Positions 15,021-22,200 of a stretch of DNA of 22,200 bases are shown one piece after another (positions within the stretch are counted from its first letter, which is position 1; each line of letters opens with the position of its first letter). The DNA is taken from NCBI GenBank assembly GCA_046594885.1, contig JBKJRD010000061.1, positions 1-22,200 on the forward strand, written 5' to 3'. The DNA is from Methylotenera_A sp046594885. GTDB taxonomy: Bacteria > Pseudomonadota > Gammaproteobacteria > Burkholderiales > Methylophilaceae. The position numbers were made by a program, and so were the translations under genes. The notes under the pieces were generated by a model that saw only the letters and a list, made by a program, of their open reading frames with translations, ran no database searches and had not been told where the DNA came from.

Positions 15021-15650
15021 ATGATTAATACACTCGATTTAGCAAAAGAAGGTCCAGTAATTCCAGTTATCGTGATTAACAAAGTAGAAGATGCGGTGCC
15101 AATGGCAGAAGCTTTATTGGCAGGTGGCATTCGCGTGCTAGAAGTCACCTTGCGTTCATCTTGCGCATTAGCGGCAATGGAGCAAATCGCAAAGCACGTA
15201 CCTGACGCGATTTTAGGTTCAGGTACGGTGCGCAATTTAAAAGATGCGCAGGCCAGTTTTGACGCAGGTTGCAAATTTGCGGTAAGCCCAGGTTACACAT
15301 CTGAGCTAGGTCACTTTGCACGTAAAATTGGTTTACCGTTATTACCCGGTGTTTCAACAGGTTCAGAAATTATGACCGCCAATGCAGATGATTATTTTTT
15401 CTTAAAATTATTCCCTGCAGTGGCTGTTGGCGGCATTAATTTACTTAAAGGTTTTGCGGGGCCTTTTGGCGATGTAAAATTTTGCCCAACTGGCGGCGTC
15501 ACAGTTGATTCAGCACCACAATTTTTAAGCTTACCAAATGTAGTGGTTTGTGGCGGCACTTGGCTGACGCCAGCCGATGCAGTAGCCAGACGCGATTGGG
15601 CGCATATTACCAAGTTAGCCAAAGAAGCCAGCGCGATTAAAGCTGCTTAA
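15021..15650 (+). CDS. eda: 2-keto-3-deoxy-6-phosphogluconate aldolase
   Basis: Class I aldolase splitting KDPG into pyruvate and glyceraldehyde 3-phosphate, completing the Entner-Doudoroff pathway begun by Edd. The 209-residue TIM barrel is the usual length. Key residues are visible: Glu41 in VLEVTLR, Arg45, GSGTV, SPG, and the Schiff-base Lys129 in FFLKLFPA, then KFCPTGGV and CGGTWLTP. The ATG at 15021 follows AGG at 15011 with suitable spacing. It sits 184 bases after edd, a gap filled by two palindromic repeats. It may therefore be transcribed partly from its own AT-rich upstream region. A strong terminator follows. Confidence 0.96.
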   Translation: MINTLDLAKEGPVIPVIVINKVEDAVPMAEALLAGGIRVLEVTLRSSCALAAMEQIAKHVPDAILGSGTVRNLKDAQASFDAGCKFAVSPGYTSELGHFARKIGLPLLPGVSTGSEIMTANADDYFFLKLFPAVAVGGINLLKGFAGPFGDVKFCPTGGVTVDSAPQFLSLPNVVVCGGTWLTPADAVARRDWAHITKLAKEASAIKAA

Positions 15651-15667
15651 TTATTAAGCTGCTTTAA
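15637..15667. repeat. AT-rich 31-bp palindrome over the eda stop codon
   Basis: From 15637 to 15667 the sequence is a palindrome around T15652, broken only by one T-T mismatch (15644/15660). It contains AAGCTGCTT twice in direct orientation (15640-15648 and 15656-15664). It covers the eda stop (15648-15650) and precedes the terminator hairpin. The right half, AGCTGCTTTAAAAT, differs by one base from AGCTGTTTAAAAT at the left end of the element after edd. That may be chance or a remnant. Confidence 0.45.
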
Positions 15668-15671
15668 AATG

Positions 15672-15708
15672 AGGGTTTGTGGCTAACACAAACCCTTTTT
15701 TATTTTTT
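15672..15708 (+). terminator. Rho-independent terminator after eda
   Basis: GGGTTTGTG (15673-15681) pairs perfectly with CACAAACCC (15687-15695) across a GCTAA loop, extended by one A-T pair. It is followed by TTTTTTATTTTTT. This is a textbook intrinsic terminator on the plus strand, 22 bases after the eda stop. Confidence 0.93.
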
Positions 15709-15758
15709 GAGCTAAAAAAAGCGTTAAGTATTTGTTCAATAAAAGTCAGGAAAATTGT

Positions 15759-16442
15759 TTGCATTCACTATTTAAAACGTCAGATTTAAAACCATATAAA
15801 ACCATTGTATTTGATTGTGATGGTGTGATATTGGATTCAAATGTTGTCAAAACACAAGCGTATTTCCGCACAGCCAAAAACCTAAACGCAAGCGATAAAC
15901 AAGCCCAAGCGCTAGTCGATTACCATGTTAAGTTAGGCGGCGTTTCGCGCTACCATAAATTTGAATGGTATTTGCGTGAAATATTAAGCGAGCCTGCAAC
16001 AGATAAAGCGATTCAAGCATTGTTAGACGAATTTAGTAAAGAGCTTGAAGATGGTTTAATGCACTGTGCCATCGCTGAAGGCTTGCAGGATTTGCGTGAT
16101 GCTACTGCAAACGCAAAATGGATGATACTTTCCGGTGGTGACCAGCAAGAAATTCGCGATTTATTTGCTAAACGCCATTTGGCGGATTTATTTGACGGCG
16201 GTTTATTTGGAAGCCCTGATAACAAAGATACGGTATTAGCACGTGAAAAAGCCAATGGCAATGTGCAGATGCCCGCGTTGTTTATAGGTGATAGCAAATA
16301 TGATTTTGAGGCATCAACTGCCGCTGGCTTGGATTTTATTTTCGTGAGTGACTGGACGGAAGTGCCTGATTGGAAAGAATTTTGTGCAGCGCATCATCTA
16401 AAAGTGCTGCCTTGTATTCAAGCGCTGTTAAATCCTGATTAG
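15759..16442 (+). CDS. HAD-superfamily hydrolase (phosphatase)
   Basis: Haloacid dehalogenase-type phosphatase. Motif I is IVFDCDGVILDS (Asp19 nucleophile and Asp21), motif II WMILSGG, motif III lies near KDTVLAREKA, and motif IV is ALFIGDSKYDFEAS. An alpha-helical C1-type cap lies between motifs I and II (about residues 30-110), as in phosphoglycolate or beta-phosphoglucomutase-like enzymes. The TTG at 15759 follows AGGAAA with 5-base spacing and gives 227 residues. The frame also opens from a TTG at 15732 without a ribosome site. It lies after the eda terminator and 20 bases before a glycosyltransferase, so a sugar-phosphate substrate in surface-glycan metabolism is plausible. The fold and motif I differ from GmhB. 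Confidence 0.82.
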   Translation: MHSLFKTSDLKPYKTIVFDCDGVILDSNVVKTQAYFRTAKNLNASDKQAQALVDYHVKLGGVSRYHKFEWYLREILSEPATDKAIQALLDEFSKELEDGLMHCAIAEGLQDLRDATANAKWMILSGGDQQEIRDLFAKRHLADLFDGGLFGSPDNKDTVLAREKANGNVQMPALFIGDSKYDFEASTAAGLDFIFVSDWTEVPDWKEFCAAHHLKVLPCIQALLNPD

Positions 16443-16462
16443 CCTGCAAGCACAATAAGACA

Positions 16463-17353
16463 ATGCCTTTTGTTTCCGTCATTATCGTCAACTACAATTC
16501 GGCTAGCTATGCACTGGATTGCATCCGCTCATTACAGCGCCAAATTGGTGTACAGCTAGAAATCATTGTCATTGATAATGCCAGTCAAGATGACAGTCTA
16601 TCTATTTTGCAAGCGCAATTAACAGATCAAATTAAACTCATTCAAAGCCCCACCAATTTAGGCTTTGGCCGTGCTAATAATTTAGGTGCGGCACAAGCCA
16701 GTGGCGAGTATTTGTTACTATTAAACCCAGATACAGTTATAGACGAAGCCCATAGCATTGAATATTTAGTCGATGCGCTGTTAGAGAATTCGAAAATTGG
16801 TTTAATGGCACCTTTGGTGGTGGAGCCTAGAAAAAACAAACAAGTTGTTGCACGCCGCAGCTATCCATCACAGCGATATTTAAAACATACCAAAAAACTA
16901 AAAAATTTGCCGGGACAGATTGCTTGGGTGTTAGGGGCTTGCATGCTAATTAAACGAGATTTGTTTAGTCAGATAAACGGCTTTGATGCAGATTATTTTT
17001 TGTATGGTGAAGATATTGATATTTGTCTGCGCATCAGATTAGCTGGCTATGTGATTGGTTTTACAGACGCTGTAAAAATCACACATGTATCTGGCGCAAG
17101 TGAGATTGGGGCAGATTCGTATGAAAAATGGCTCAGGAAAAGGCGCGGATTGTATTTGTTTTTTATCAAACATTATCACGCAGAAGATCGACGTAAAATT
17201 GCAAAGATGTTTATCACTAAAGCCAAACTTTATTTATTATTACTGCAGGTTAAAGGATTATTTGTTGATCAAAATAAAGCTAGTTTTATTGATAAAAAAC
17301 ATCGCTTAAAAGCAACGATTACCGCAGCCAAAGAAATGCTGATACATCCATAA
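16463..17353 (+). CDS. Family 2 glycosyltransferase
   Basis: Inverting GT-A glycosyltransferase, probably acting on LPS core or another surface glycan at the cytoplasmic membrane face. The 296 residues show VSVIIVNYNSASYALDCIRS, the nucleotide-binding VIDNASQDDS (Asp38), NLGFGRANNLG, and LLLLNPDT (DxD-like, about residues 88-90). WVLGACMLIKRDLFSQINGF and the catalytic YGEDIDICLRIRLAGY follow. This arrangement is typical of rhamnosyltransferase-like GT2 enzymes, but the sugar cannot be assigned. It has no clear membrane segment. It lies 20 bases after the HAD gene and is convergent with the membrane-protein gene, with only 10 bases between them and no clear terminator there. Confidence 0.88.
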   Translation: MPFVSVIIVNYNSASYALDCIRSLQRQIGVQLEIIVIDNASQDDSLSILQAQLTDQIKLIQSPTNLGFGRANNLGAAQASGEYLLLLNPDTVIDEAHSIEYLVDALLENSKIGLMAPLVVEPRKNKQVVARRSYPSQRYLKHTKKLKNLPGQIAWVLGACMLIKRDLFSQINGFDADYFLYGEDIDICLRIRLAGYVIGFTDAVKITHVSGASEIGADSYEKWLRKRRGLYLFFIKHYHAEDRRKIAKMFITKAKLYLLLLQVKGLFVDQNKASFIDKKHRLKATITAAKEMLIHP

Positions 17354-17363
17354 GCAAAGACGA

Positions 17364-18923
17364 TTAACTGGCCTGTTTTTTGTATATTAATATTCTTTTT
17401 TTGTTTTTAAATCCATACACGGTATGCACAAGTCGATATTGCGGCAATTTATCCGTTAAAACCAGTTCTCTTTTTGCAGATTCATTATCTACATCGAGGT
17501 TAATCACCAAATAGTCGTAGGTGTAGATTGATCCATCTGCAATGGCTTGCTGTGTGTAATCCCAATAATCATAACCACGGCCTGCATAAGGTGCATTGGC
17601 GTAATAGCGCAATCTTGGGCTGACATAAAAAATGCGCTGATTGCTCGGTGCATCTTGATGCTTAATCCATGCTACTGCTTGTTGCTCAAAATTTAAATAA
17701 TCTGCTTTGGGTAATATATTGCCCATAAATGTGAAACTTAACACTGTTAAAATGATGATTAATGTCCATTTATGCCGCCGTTTTTTTGCTTTTATCATCA
17801 GATGCGCAAAGCAAAAAGCCGATAATATGAGTAGCATAAAACCAAGACTGGCAACATATCGGCCAGAAAGCACGTATACATTTAATAATATAAGTGCCGC
17901 ATTGAGTATCGCTAAAGCAATCACCCAATAAAATACTTTTAATGCATCTCGGTTGATGATGGTTTTGGCTAGGCGAAATCTAAATACCAGTAAAGCGATT
18001 GAAACCCAACCAGCAGAAGACAAACATTTCATAACGAGTATGGCGAATAAGCCAGTGAGTAATACCAGCATACTGTAATCTGCTAAATAGCCAGTTAATA
18101 CCAGCGAAGCAATAACAGATGCCTTAGTATTTACGCCATTCGCCAAGTTGATAAAACCTTGTTGCAGCATGGTAGTTAACTGATTTATTCGGCCAAAATC
18201 GGCCAGCGTTAAAGTTGGATGCAATGCCAGTATCGATAGTAATATAGCCAATACCAGTAAGCTTAATATGTTCGCTATTAGCCATGGTTTAATGCCATCC
18301 CATTTTTTTTCTACTAAAAAAATAAACGGCAAAAAAGCGAGAAATGTGACTGCTTCTATTCTAAACAGCACGGCGACAATTGCGCACACTTGCCATAAAA
18401 CGGCTGATTTAACCATTTGCTGGCGATAATATTGAATAAAATAGTAAATGCTAGTTAGAAAAAAAGCCCAAAACCCTTCATCTCTTAATAACATCGGCAA
18501 AATATCACCCACGATATACGAGGTACTAAAAAGTAATAATGCACCGCAAACCAAGGTTAATTGATTGCCGCCAGCAATGCGAATCAGCGATAAAAAACTC
18601 AAGGTAGTGAGGGAGAAAAAACACACATTCAATATTTGAGCCGACAATTGAAATGACGCACCAGTGATTTTATGCGCGCCAGCAATTAAGACGGGGTAAA
18701 AAGGCCAATCAAACAGTGCAAGGCCTGCTTTCCATTCGCCTAAAGAAAATAATCTGGCGATTTCAAAATACAACACAGAGTCATCATTGATCCAGCCATG
18801 TTGAATATACATGATGCGCCAAGCTAGCAAAGCACTCAACAAAACCAGCGACCAAATCAGTCGTCGCATTGAGATGCTGAATACTTTATTTTGAACAGAA
18901 GTAAACAAATGGCGCTTTTGCAT
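17364..18923 (-). CDS. Polytopic membrane protein, GT-C glycosyltransferase-like
   Basis: A 519-residue inner-membrane protein with roughly ten or more hydrophobic segments from residue 20 to about 400, then a soluble C-terminal part of about 120 residues. After the first membrane segment comes a loop with HGWINDDSVLYFEIARLF, an acidic pair placed like the catalytic Asp of GT-C enzymes (ArnT/PMT type), then FDWPFYPVLIAGAHKITGAS and MLLRDEGFW. This suggests a lipid-linked-sugar-dependent glycosyltransferase acting on the periplasmic face. The family assignment rests on topology and these motifs only. The ATG at 18923 shares one base with the upstream stop (TAATG), so translation is coupled to the acetyltransferase. 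It is the last gene of the hldE-waaF run. Confidence 0.65.
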   Translation of the reverse strand: MQKRHLFTSVQNKVFSISMRRLIWSLVLLSALLAWRIMYIQHGWINDDSVLYFEIARLFSLGEWKAGLALFDWPFYPVLIAGAHKITGASFQLSAQILNVCFFSLTTLSFLSLIRIAGGNQLTLVCGALLLFSTSYIVGDILPMLLRDEGFWAFFLTSIYYFIQYYRQQMVKSAVLWQVCAIVAVLFRIEAVTFLAFLPFIFLVEKKWDGIKPWLIANILSLLVLAILLSILALHPTLTLADFGRINQLTTMLQQGFINLANGVNTKASVIASLVLTGYLADYSMLVLLTGLFAILVMKCLSSAGWVSIALLVFRFRLAKTIINRDALKVFYWVIALAILNAALILLNVYVLSGRYVASLGFMLLILSAFCFAHLMIKAKKRRHKWTLIIILTVLSFTFMGNILPKADYLNFEQQAVAWIKHQDAPSNQRIFYVSPRLRYYANAPYAGRGYDYWDYTQQAIADGSIYTYDYLVINLDVDNESAKRELVLTDKLPQYRLVHTVYGFKNKKRILIYKKQAS

Positions 18924-19558
18924 TATGTAGGACCGTTATTTCTGCTGTTGGCATAGTTTAAAAATTCAGCAATATGGTCTGAACAAATAAGATGAACAAC
19001 GCTTGATATTTCGTCTTGTGGCCAGTCCCACCATGTTGTTTTAACTAATGCATCTCTGGTTGCTTGGTCAAATCGCCAGCGAATATGTTTTGCAGGGTTG
19101 CCAGCCACAATCGAATATGGCGCAACGTCTTTAGCGACAATCGCACCATTCGCCACCACTGCGCCATGGCTGATGCTCACACCAGATAAAATAATGGCAT
19201 TTTCACAAATCCAGACATCACTGCCAATATTAACGTCACCTTTAGTTGTTTCGCCATTTTGAATGGGCGGATTCACATTAAAAAAAGCATGAAATGGGTA
19301 AGTGCTAACCCAATCAGTGTGGTGATTGCCGCCCATAAAGATTTGAACATTTTTTGCAATAGAGCAATACGAACCAATGCGCAGCATTGCATTAGGATGC
19401 TGAAATTTAATGAGTGGAACGCCATAACAATTTGTCCCAATCTCGTAATTAGGGTAGTTTAGCTTAAACTTTTGCAGCGATCTTGCTGGCTTATTCAGTT
19501 GCTTTTCGCGCTTTTGTTGTGCGCAACGCAGGTTAAAAAAGCTGAGTAATTTAAACAT
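18923..19558 (-). CDS. CatB-related hexapeptide-repeat O-acetyltransferase
   Basis: Left-handed beta-helix acyltransferase, 211 residues, using acetyl-CoA. It shows hexapeptide-type repeats (MLRIGSYCSIAKNVQIFMGG) and the GNHHTDWVSTYPF loop with the catalytic His at 79. GDVNIGSDVWICENAIILSG, VANGAIVAKDVAPYSIVAGN and PAKHIRWRF are classic xenobiotic/CatB-type acetyltransferase features. In this setting a surface sugar is a more likely acceptor than chloramphenicol. The ATG at 19558 overlaps the waaF stop by 8 bases, and its own stop overlaps the membrane-protein start, so it belongs to the waaF operon. Confidence 0.88.
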   Translation of the reverse strand: MFKLLSFFNLRCAQQKREKQLNKPARSLQKFKLNYPNYEIGTNCYGVPLIKFQHPNAMLRIGSYCSIAKNVQIFMGGNHHTDWVSTYPFHAFFNVNPPIQNGETTKGDVNIGSDVWICENAIILSGVSISHGAVVANGAIVAKDVAPYSIVAGNPAKHIRWRFDQATRDALVKTTWWDWPQDEISSVVHLICSDHIAEFLNYANSRNNGPT

Positions 19559-20612
19559 GGTTTTTTAAAACGGCATTTTTAAAATGAATACTCGACACAA
19601 TAGTGTTAGGTAAGATATGTTTTAAGCAAGCTAATTTGACCTCTTCACCAGGCAAAGGGCACTCGCGTTGAAAGCAAGGGCTACAAGATAAGTTGAGATA
19701 TGCAATCACCGCTTTTGTCGTCATGGGCGGCGTATGGTATGGGTCGGATGATCCAAAAATGGCGATCAATTGCGTGTTAAGTGCCGCCGCCACATGCATT
19801 AAACCAGAATCGTTGCTCACGACTGTATCGCATAATCCGATTAAATCAATCACTTCACTCAAGCTGGTTTTTCCGCCAAAGTTAACACATTGGTTTTGTG
19901 TTAGTTGATTGATTTCGTGCGTGACAGGTACATCTTTATCCGAGCCGAATAACCACACTTGCCATCCTTTGCTAATCGCCTCATTTGCCACTTGTGCATA
20001 ATATGCAGCAGGCCAGCGCTTGGCTTCGCCATATTCAGCACCAGGACACAAGCCGAGTATTTTATTTTGGCTTGTTTGAATGCCCATCTTGGCAAGTGTG
20101 TTTAGCGCAGATTTTTTACTGCTTGTTAACTGTGGAATTGGAAGATTTGTAGGCAATGCTTGGCTTGAATTTAGACCCAACATCACAAAGCGCTCAACCG
20201 TTTTCTGTAATATGGTTTTATTCAGCGGACGAATATCATTAATCAAACCATAACGCATTTCGCCTAAAAAACCAGTGCGTTTTTTGATGCCAGCCGCCCA
20301 AGGCAATAGTGCCGATTTGAACGAATTAGTCAGAATAATGCTTTGCGTGTAACCAACTTTTTTTAAGCTTCTGCCTAATGCAATGCGTTGCCAAAAAGCC
20401 AATTCACCGTGTTTAAAACTTAACGCTATTTTTGCGTTAACTTCTGGCATACGCTCTAATAAAGGCAATGTCCAAGCGGGTGCGGCAACGTCAATCACAC
20501 AATCTGGATTATTGGCTTTAAGTATTTTAAATAGACTTTGCGCTAATACCATATCGCCCACCCAAGCTGGGCCTAGCACTAATATTTTTTCGGGATTATT
20601 TTCAACAGACAT
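19551..20612 (-). CDS. waaF: LPS heptosyltransferase II (WaaF)
   Basis: Adds the second heptose from ADP-heptose onto heptose I of the inner core. The family 9 GT-B protein has 353 residues. The N-terminus ILVLGPAWVGDMVLAQSLFK (catalytic Asp20), VAAPAWTLPLLERMPEVN, LTNSFKSALLPWAAGIKKRT and GFLGEMRYGLINDIRPL are near-diagnostic for WaaF. The C-terminal domain has LCPGAEYGEAKRWP and SNDSGLMHVAAALNTQLIAI followed by FGSSDPYHTPP. The ATG at 20612 lies 17 bases after the hldE stop, and its 3' end overlaps the acetyltransferase gene by 8 bases. It provides the step after WaaC, which lies on the same strand some 15 kb away. Confidence 0.95.
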   Translation of the reverse strand: MSVENNPEKILVLGPAWVGDMVLAQSLFKILKANNPDCVIDVAAPAWTLPLLERMPEVNAKIALSFKHGELAFWQRIALGRSLKKVGYTQSIILTNSFKSALLPWAAGIKKRTGFLGEMRYGLINDIRPLNKTILQKTVERFVMLGLNSSQALPTNLPIPQLTSSKKSALNTLAKMGIQTSQNKILGLCPGAEYGEAKRWPAAYYAQVANEAISKGWQVWLFGSDKDVPVTHEINQLTQNQCVNFGGKTSLSEVIDLIGLCDTVVSNDSGLMHVAAALNTQLIAIFGSSDPYHTPPMTTKAVIAYLNLSCSPCFQRECPLPGEEVKLACLKHILPNTIVSSIHFKNAVLKNHV

Positions 20613-20629
20613 TCGCGAAATAAGTGTAG

Positions 20630-22093
20630 CTAACGATTCAATTTTTTGATGATGTTACTGGTACTGCGGCCTGCAACCAAATCAATCAACGCAATCTCTC
20701 CACCCCAACTTTTTACTTCTTTTCCACCCACAACTTGCTCTGCTGAGTAGTCGCTACCTTTGGCAATCACATCGGGCTCAAGCGCATGGATTAAGTTAAG
20801 TGGCGTGTCTTCATCAAACAAAATCACCGCGTCCACACTTTCTAGCGCAGCCAACACGCGCGCTCTATCATTTTCACTTACCACTGGCCGCGTTGGGCCT
20901 TTAATCGCGCTCACTGAACGATCGGTATTTAAGCCTAAAATCAATTTATCACCACGTTTTTTGGCGGCCTCTAGATACGTCACATGGCCTGCATGCAGCA
21001 AATCAAAACAGCCATTGGTGAAGACAATTTTCTGCTTGGCTTTTTTCCAAGCAGTCACTTTGGTTTTTAATTGTGTTAAATCGCACACTTTATGCGCTTG
21101 TTGGCTTTTTTGTTGGCTCGCCAAAGCATCCAACAAATCTGCCTGCGAAATTGGCACTGTGCCCACTTTTCCCACCACCACAGCGGCGGCAATATTGGCT
21201 AATTGCAAACTTTGCAGTACAGAAAGTTTGTGCATTAACCCAGCCGCTAATGTAGCAATAACCGTGTCGCCAGCGCCAGATACATCGAATACTTGTTTAG
21301 CAATAGCAGGTAGATGATGGGTTGCATCATCGATTAAGCTGATACCTTCTTCGCCACGTGTGACTGCTAAAAAAGTTAAGTCTAATTGTTGTTTAAGCAG
21401 GCTAGCTTGATGCATTAAATCCACATCATCAATCGTTGTATCACACGCTTCTGCGGTTTCTTTTTTGTTGGGTGTTAGTCCAGTTGCGCCTTTGTATTTA
21501 CTGTAATCGCGGCCTTTTGGGTCAACTAAAACGGCAATATTGGCAGCTTTGCATTGCTGAATAATCGCTTGGCAAGCGGCATCACTTAGTAAGCCTTTTG
21601 CATAATCAGACAAAATAACCATGCTGGGTTTTAAGGCTAATTGTTGCTCGATTAATTGTGTTAAGTCTGCGATTTCAAGCACATTAAAACGGGAATTACT
21701 TTCTTGATCTATACGCAACATTTGTTGATGGCCGCTTAATACGCGGGTTTTGGCAATGGTTGGGCGATTTTCAGACACATAAACACCACTGGTATCAACG
21801 GCTATTTGCTTTAGTAAGTTAACTAAAATGACGCCTTCATTATCACTGCCAATACAACCAACGATATGGGTTTGAATGCCCAGCAAGGCTAAATTGGCGG
21901 CCACATTTGCCGCGCCGCCAGCGCGTTCATTTTGCTGATTCAGCAAAACAATCGGCACTGGTGCTTCAGGTGAAATGCGGCCAACTGAGCCAATTAAATA
22001 ACGGTCTAACATGACATCGCCAATCACTAGCGCATGTTGTTTGGGATTTGTGTTGCCAAACTGTTTGACAACATCGAGCAAAATATCAGACAT
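20630..22093 (-). CDS. hldE: Bifunctional heptose 7-phosphate kinase / heptose 1-phosphate adenylyltransferase
   Basis: Cytoplasmic bifunctional enzyme of ADP-heptose synthesis, 487 residues. The N-terminal ribokinase-like domain (to about residue 330) phosphorylates D-glycero-beta-D-manno-heptose 7-phosphate at C1: VIGDVMLDRYLIGSVGRISP, ERAGGAANVAANLALLG, and the catalytic DVSGAGDTVIATLAAGL. The C-terminal nucleotidyltransferase domain (about 355 onward) has VFTNGCFDLLHAGHVTYLEA and the downstream RSTSNIIKKL, transferring AMP. The ATG at 22093 is 9 bases after the upstream gmhA stop, with AAGG between. GmhB, which acts between the two reactions, and the epimerase HldD are not in the window. 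Confidence 0.96.
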   Translation of the reverse strand: MSDILLDVVKQFGNTNPKQHALVIGDVMLDRYLIGSVGRISPEAPVPIVLLNQQNERAGGAANVAANLALLGIQTHIVGCIGSDNEGVILVNLLKQIAVDTSGVYVSENRPTIAKTRVLSGHQQMLRIDQESNSRFNVLEIADLTQLIEQQLALKPSMVILSDYAKGLLSDAACQAIIQQCKAANIAVLVDPKGRDYSKYKGATGLTPNKKETAEACDTTIDDVDLMHQASLLKQQLDLTFLAVTRGEEGISLIDDATHHLPAIAKQVFDVSGAGDTVIATLAAGLMHKLSVLQSLQLANIAAAVVVGKVGTVPISQADLLDALASQQKSQQAHKVCDLTQLKTKVTAWKKAKQKIVFTNGCFDLLHAGHVTYLEAAKKRGDKLILGLNTDRSVSAIKGPTRPVVSENDRARVLAALESVDAVILFDEDTPLNLIHALEPDVIAKGSDYSAEQVVGGKEVKSWGGEIALIDLVAGRSTSNIIKKLNR

Positions 22094-22102
22094 AACCTTG
22101 GG

Positions 22103-22200
22103 TTAAGACTCTAAAATTTCACAAAGTGAATGCCCAACAAAAATATGCGCTTCTTGAATGCGCGCAGTCACCGCTGACGGCATTATCATATTAAAGTCAC
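22103..22200 (-). CDS. gmhA: Phosphoheptose isomerase GmhA, C-terminal fragment
   Basis: On the minus strand the last 32 codons read DFNMIMPSAVTARIQEAHIF then VGHSLCEILES and a TAA at 22105-22103. The TARIQE-x-H...H-LC-E pattern is the conserved C-terminal helix of the SIS-domain phosphoheptose isomerase, which converts sedoheptulose 7-phosphate to heptose 7-phosphate. The rest of the gene lies beyond the window. The DnaA-binding relative DiaA shares this tail, but position directly before hldE (9-base gap) favours GmhA. Confidence 0.75.
   Translation of the reverse strand, partial: DFNMIMPSAVTARIQEAHIFVGHSLCEILES

Noticed and set aside
15759..16442. HAD hydrolase as the missing GmhB of ADP-heptose synthesis
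   Set aside because: GmhB begins with a DRDG motif and carries zinc-binding cysteines; this protein has DCDGVILDS, a different cap and no such cysteines.
20760..21317. 185-codon open frame on the plus strand
   Set aside because: It is wholly antisense to hldE, whose domains are intact. The product is low-complexity (rich in Ala, Ser, Thr, Cys) with no recognisable family.
1..22200. CRISPR array, insertion sequence, prophage, tRNA or rRNA
   Set aside because: I saw no regularly spaced direct repeats, transposase, integrase, phage structural gene or clear tRNA/rRNA sequence. Gaps between genes are all under 200 bases.

Overview
The window looks like chromosomal DNA from a Gram-negative proteobacterium of moderate-to-low GC, most likely a betaproteobacterium. 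It has a grpE-dnaK-dnaJ chaperone operon with RpoH-type promoters, a complete set of inner-core lipopolysaccharide (LPS) heptose genes, and an edd-eda Entner-Doudoroff pair. My best guess from protein flavour and gene content is an obligate-methylotroph-like Methylophilaceae member, where Edd and Eda cleave sugar phosphates of the ribulose monophosphate cycle. That placement is inference, since no marker gene fixes the taxon.

Layout. Positions 1-207 are an inverted fold-back of dnaJ, probably a chimeric contig end, which truncates dnaJ. Positions 112-3762, minus strand: grpE > dnaK > dnaJ, with one good sigma-32-type promoter before grpE and a second between grpE and dnaK. Positions 3900-12859 are an LPS-core block: waaC (minus), waaG-waaP (plus), a lipid A acyltransferase homologue (minus), then a plus-strand run of an InaA/WaaP-type kinase-like protein, a family-9 glycosyltransferase homologue, a protein with two kinase-like domains, and a NodU/WapO-type carbamoyltransferase. 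As I remember it, this resembles the Pseudomonas aeruginosa waaC-waaG-waaP to wapQ/wapO region, so the products probably phosphorylate and carbamoylate inner-core heptose. Positions 12860-15708: edd and eda behind a sigma-70 promoter, with two repeat-type palindromes between the genes and a strong terminator after eda. Positions 15759-17353: a HAD phosphatase and a family-2 glycosyltransferase. Positions 17364-22200, minus strand: gmhA (partial) > hldE > waaF > CatB-type acetyltransferase > GT-C-like membrane protein, tightly packed and in part overlapping.

How the genes work together. GmhA and HldE make the activated heptose precursor (GmhB and HldD are not in the window). WaaC and WaaF add heptose I and II, WaaG adds the first outer-core hexose, and WaaP phosphorylates heptose I. 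The remaining kinases, carbamoyltransferase, glycosyltransferases and acetyltransferase probably decorate this core.

Most notable: a core-modification cassette with four WaaP-superfamily kinase domains, one lacking its catalytic Asp and two fused in one protein; a family-9 glycosyltransferase homologue with Asn in place of the catalytic Asp; a 104-bp near-palindromic repeat starting at the edd stop codon; and a fold-back whose two arms differ only at synonymous dnaJ positions.
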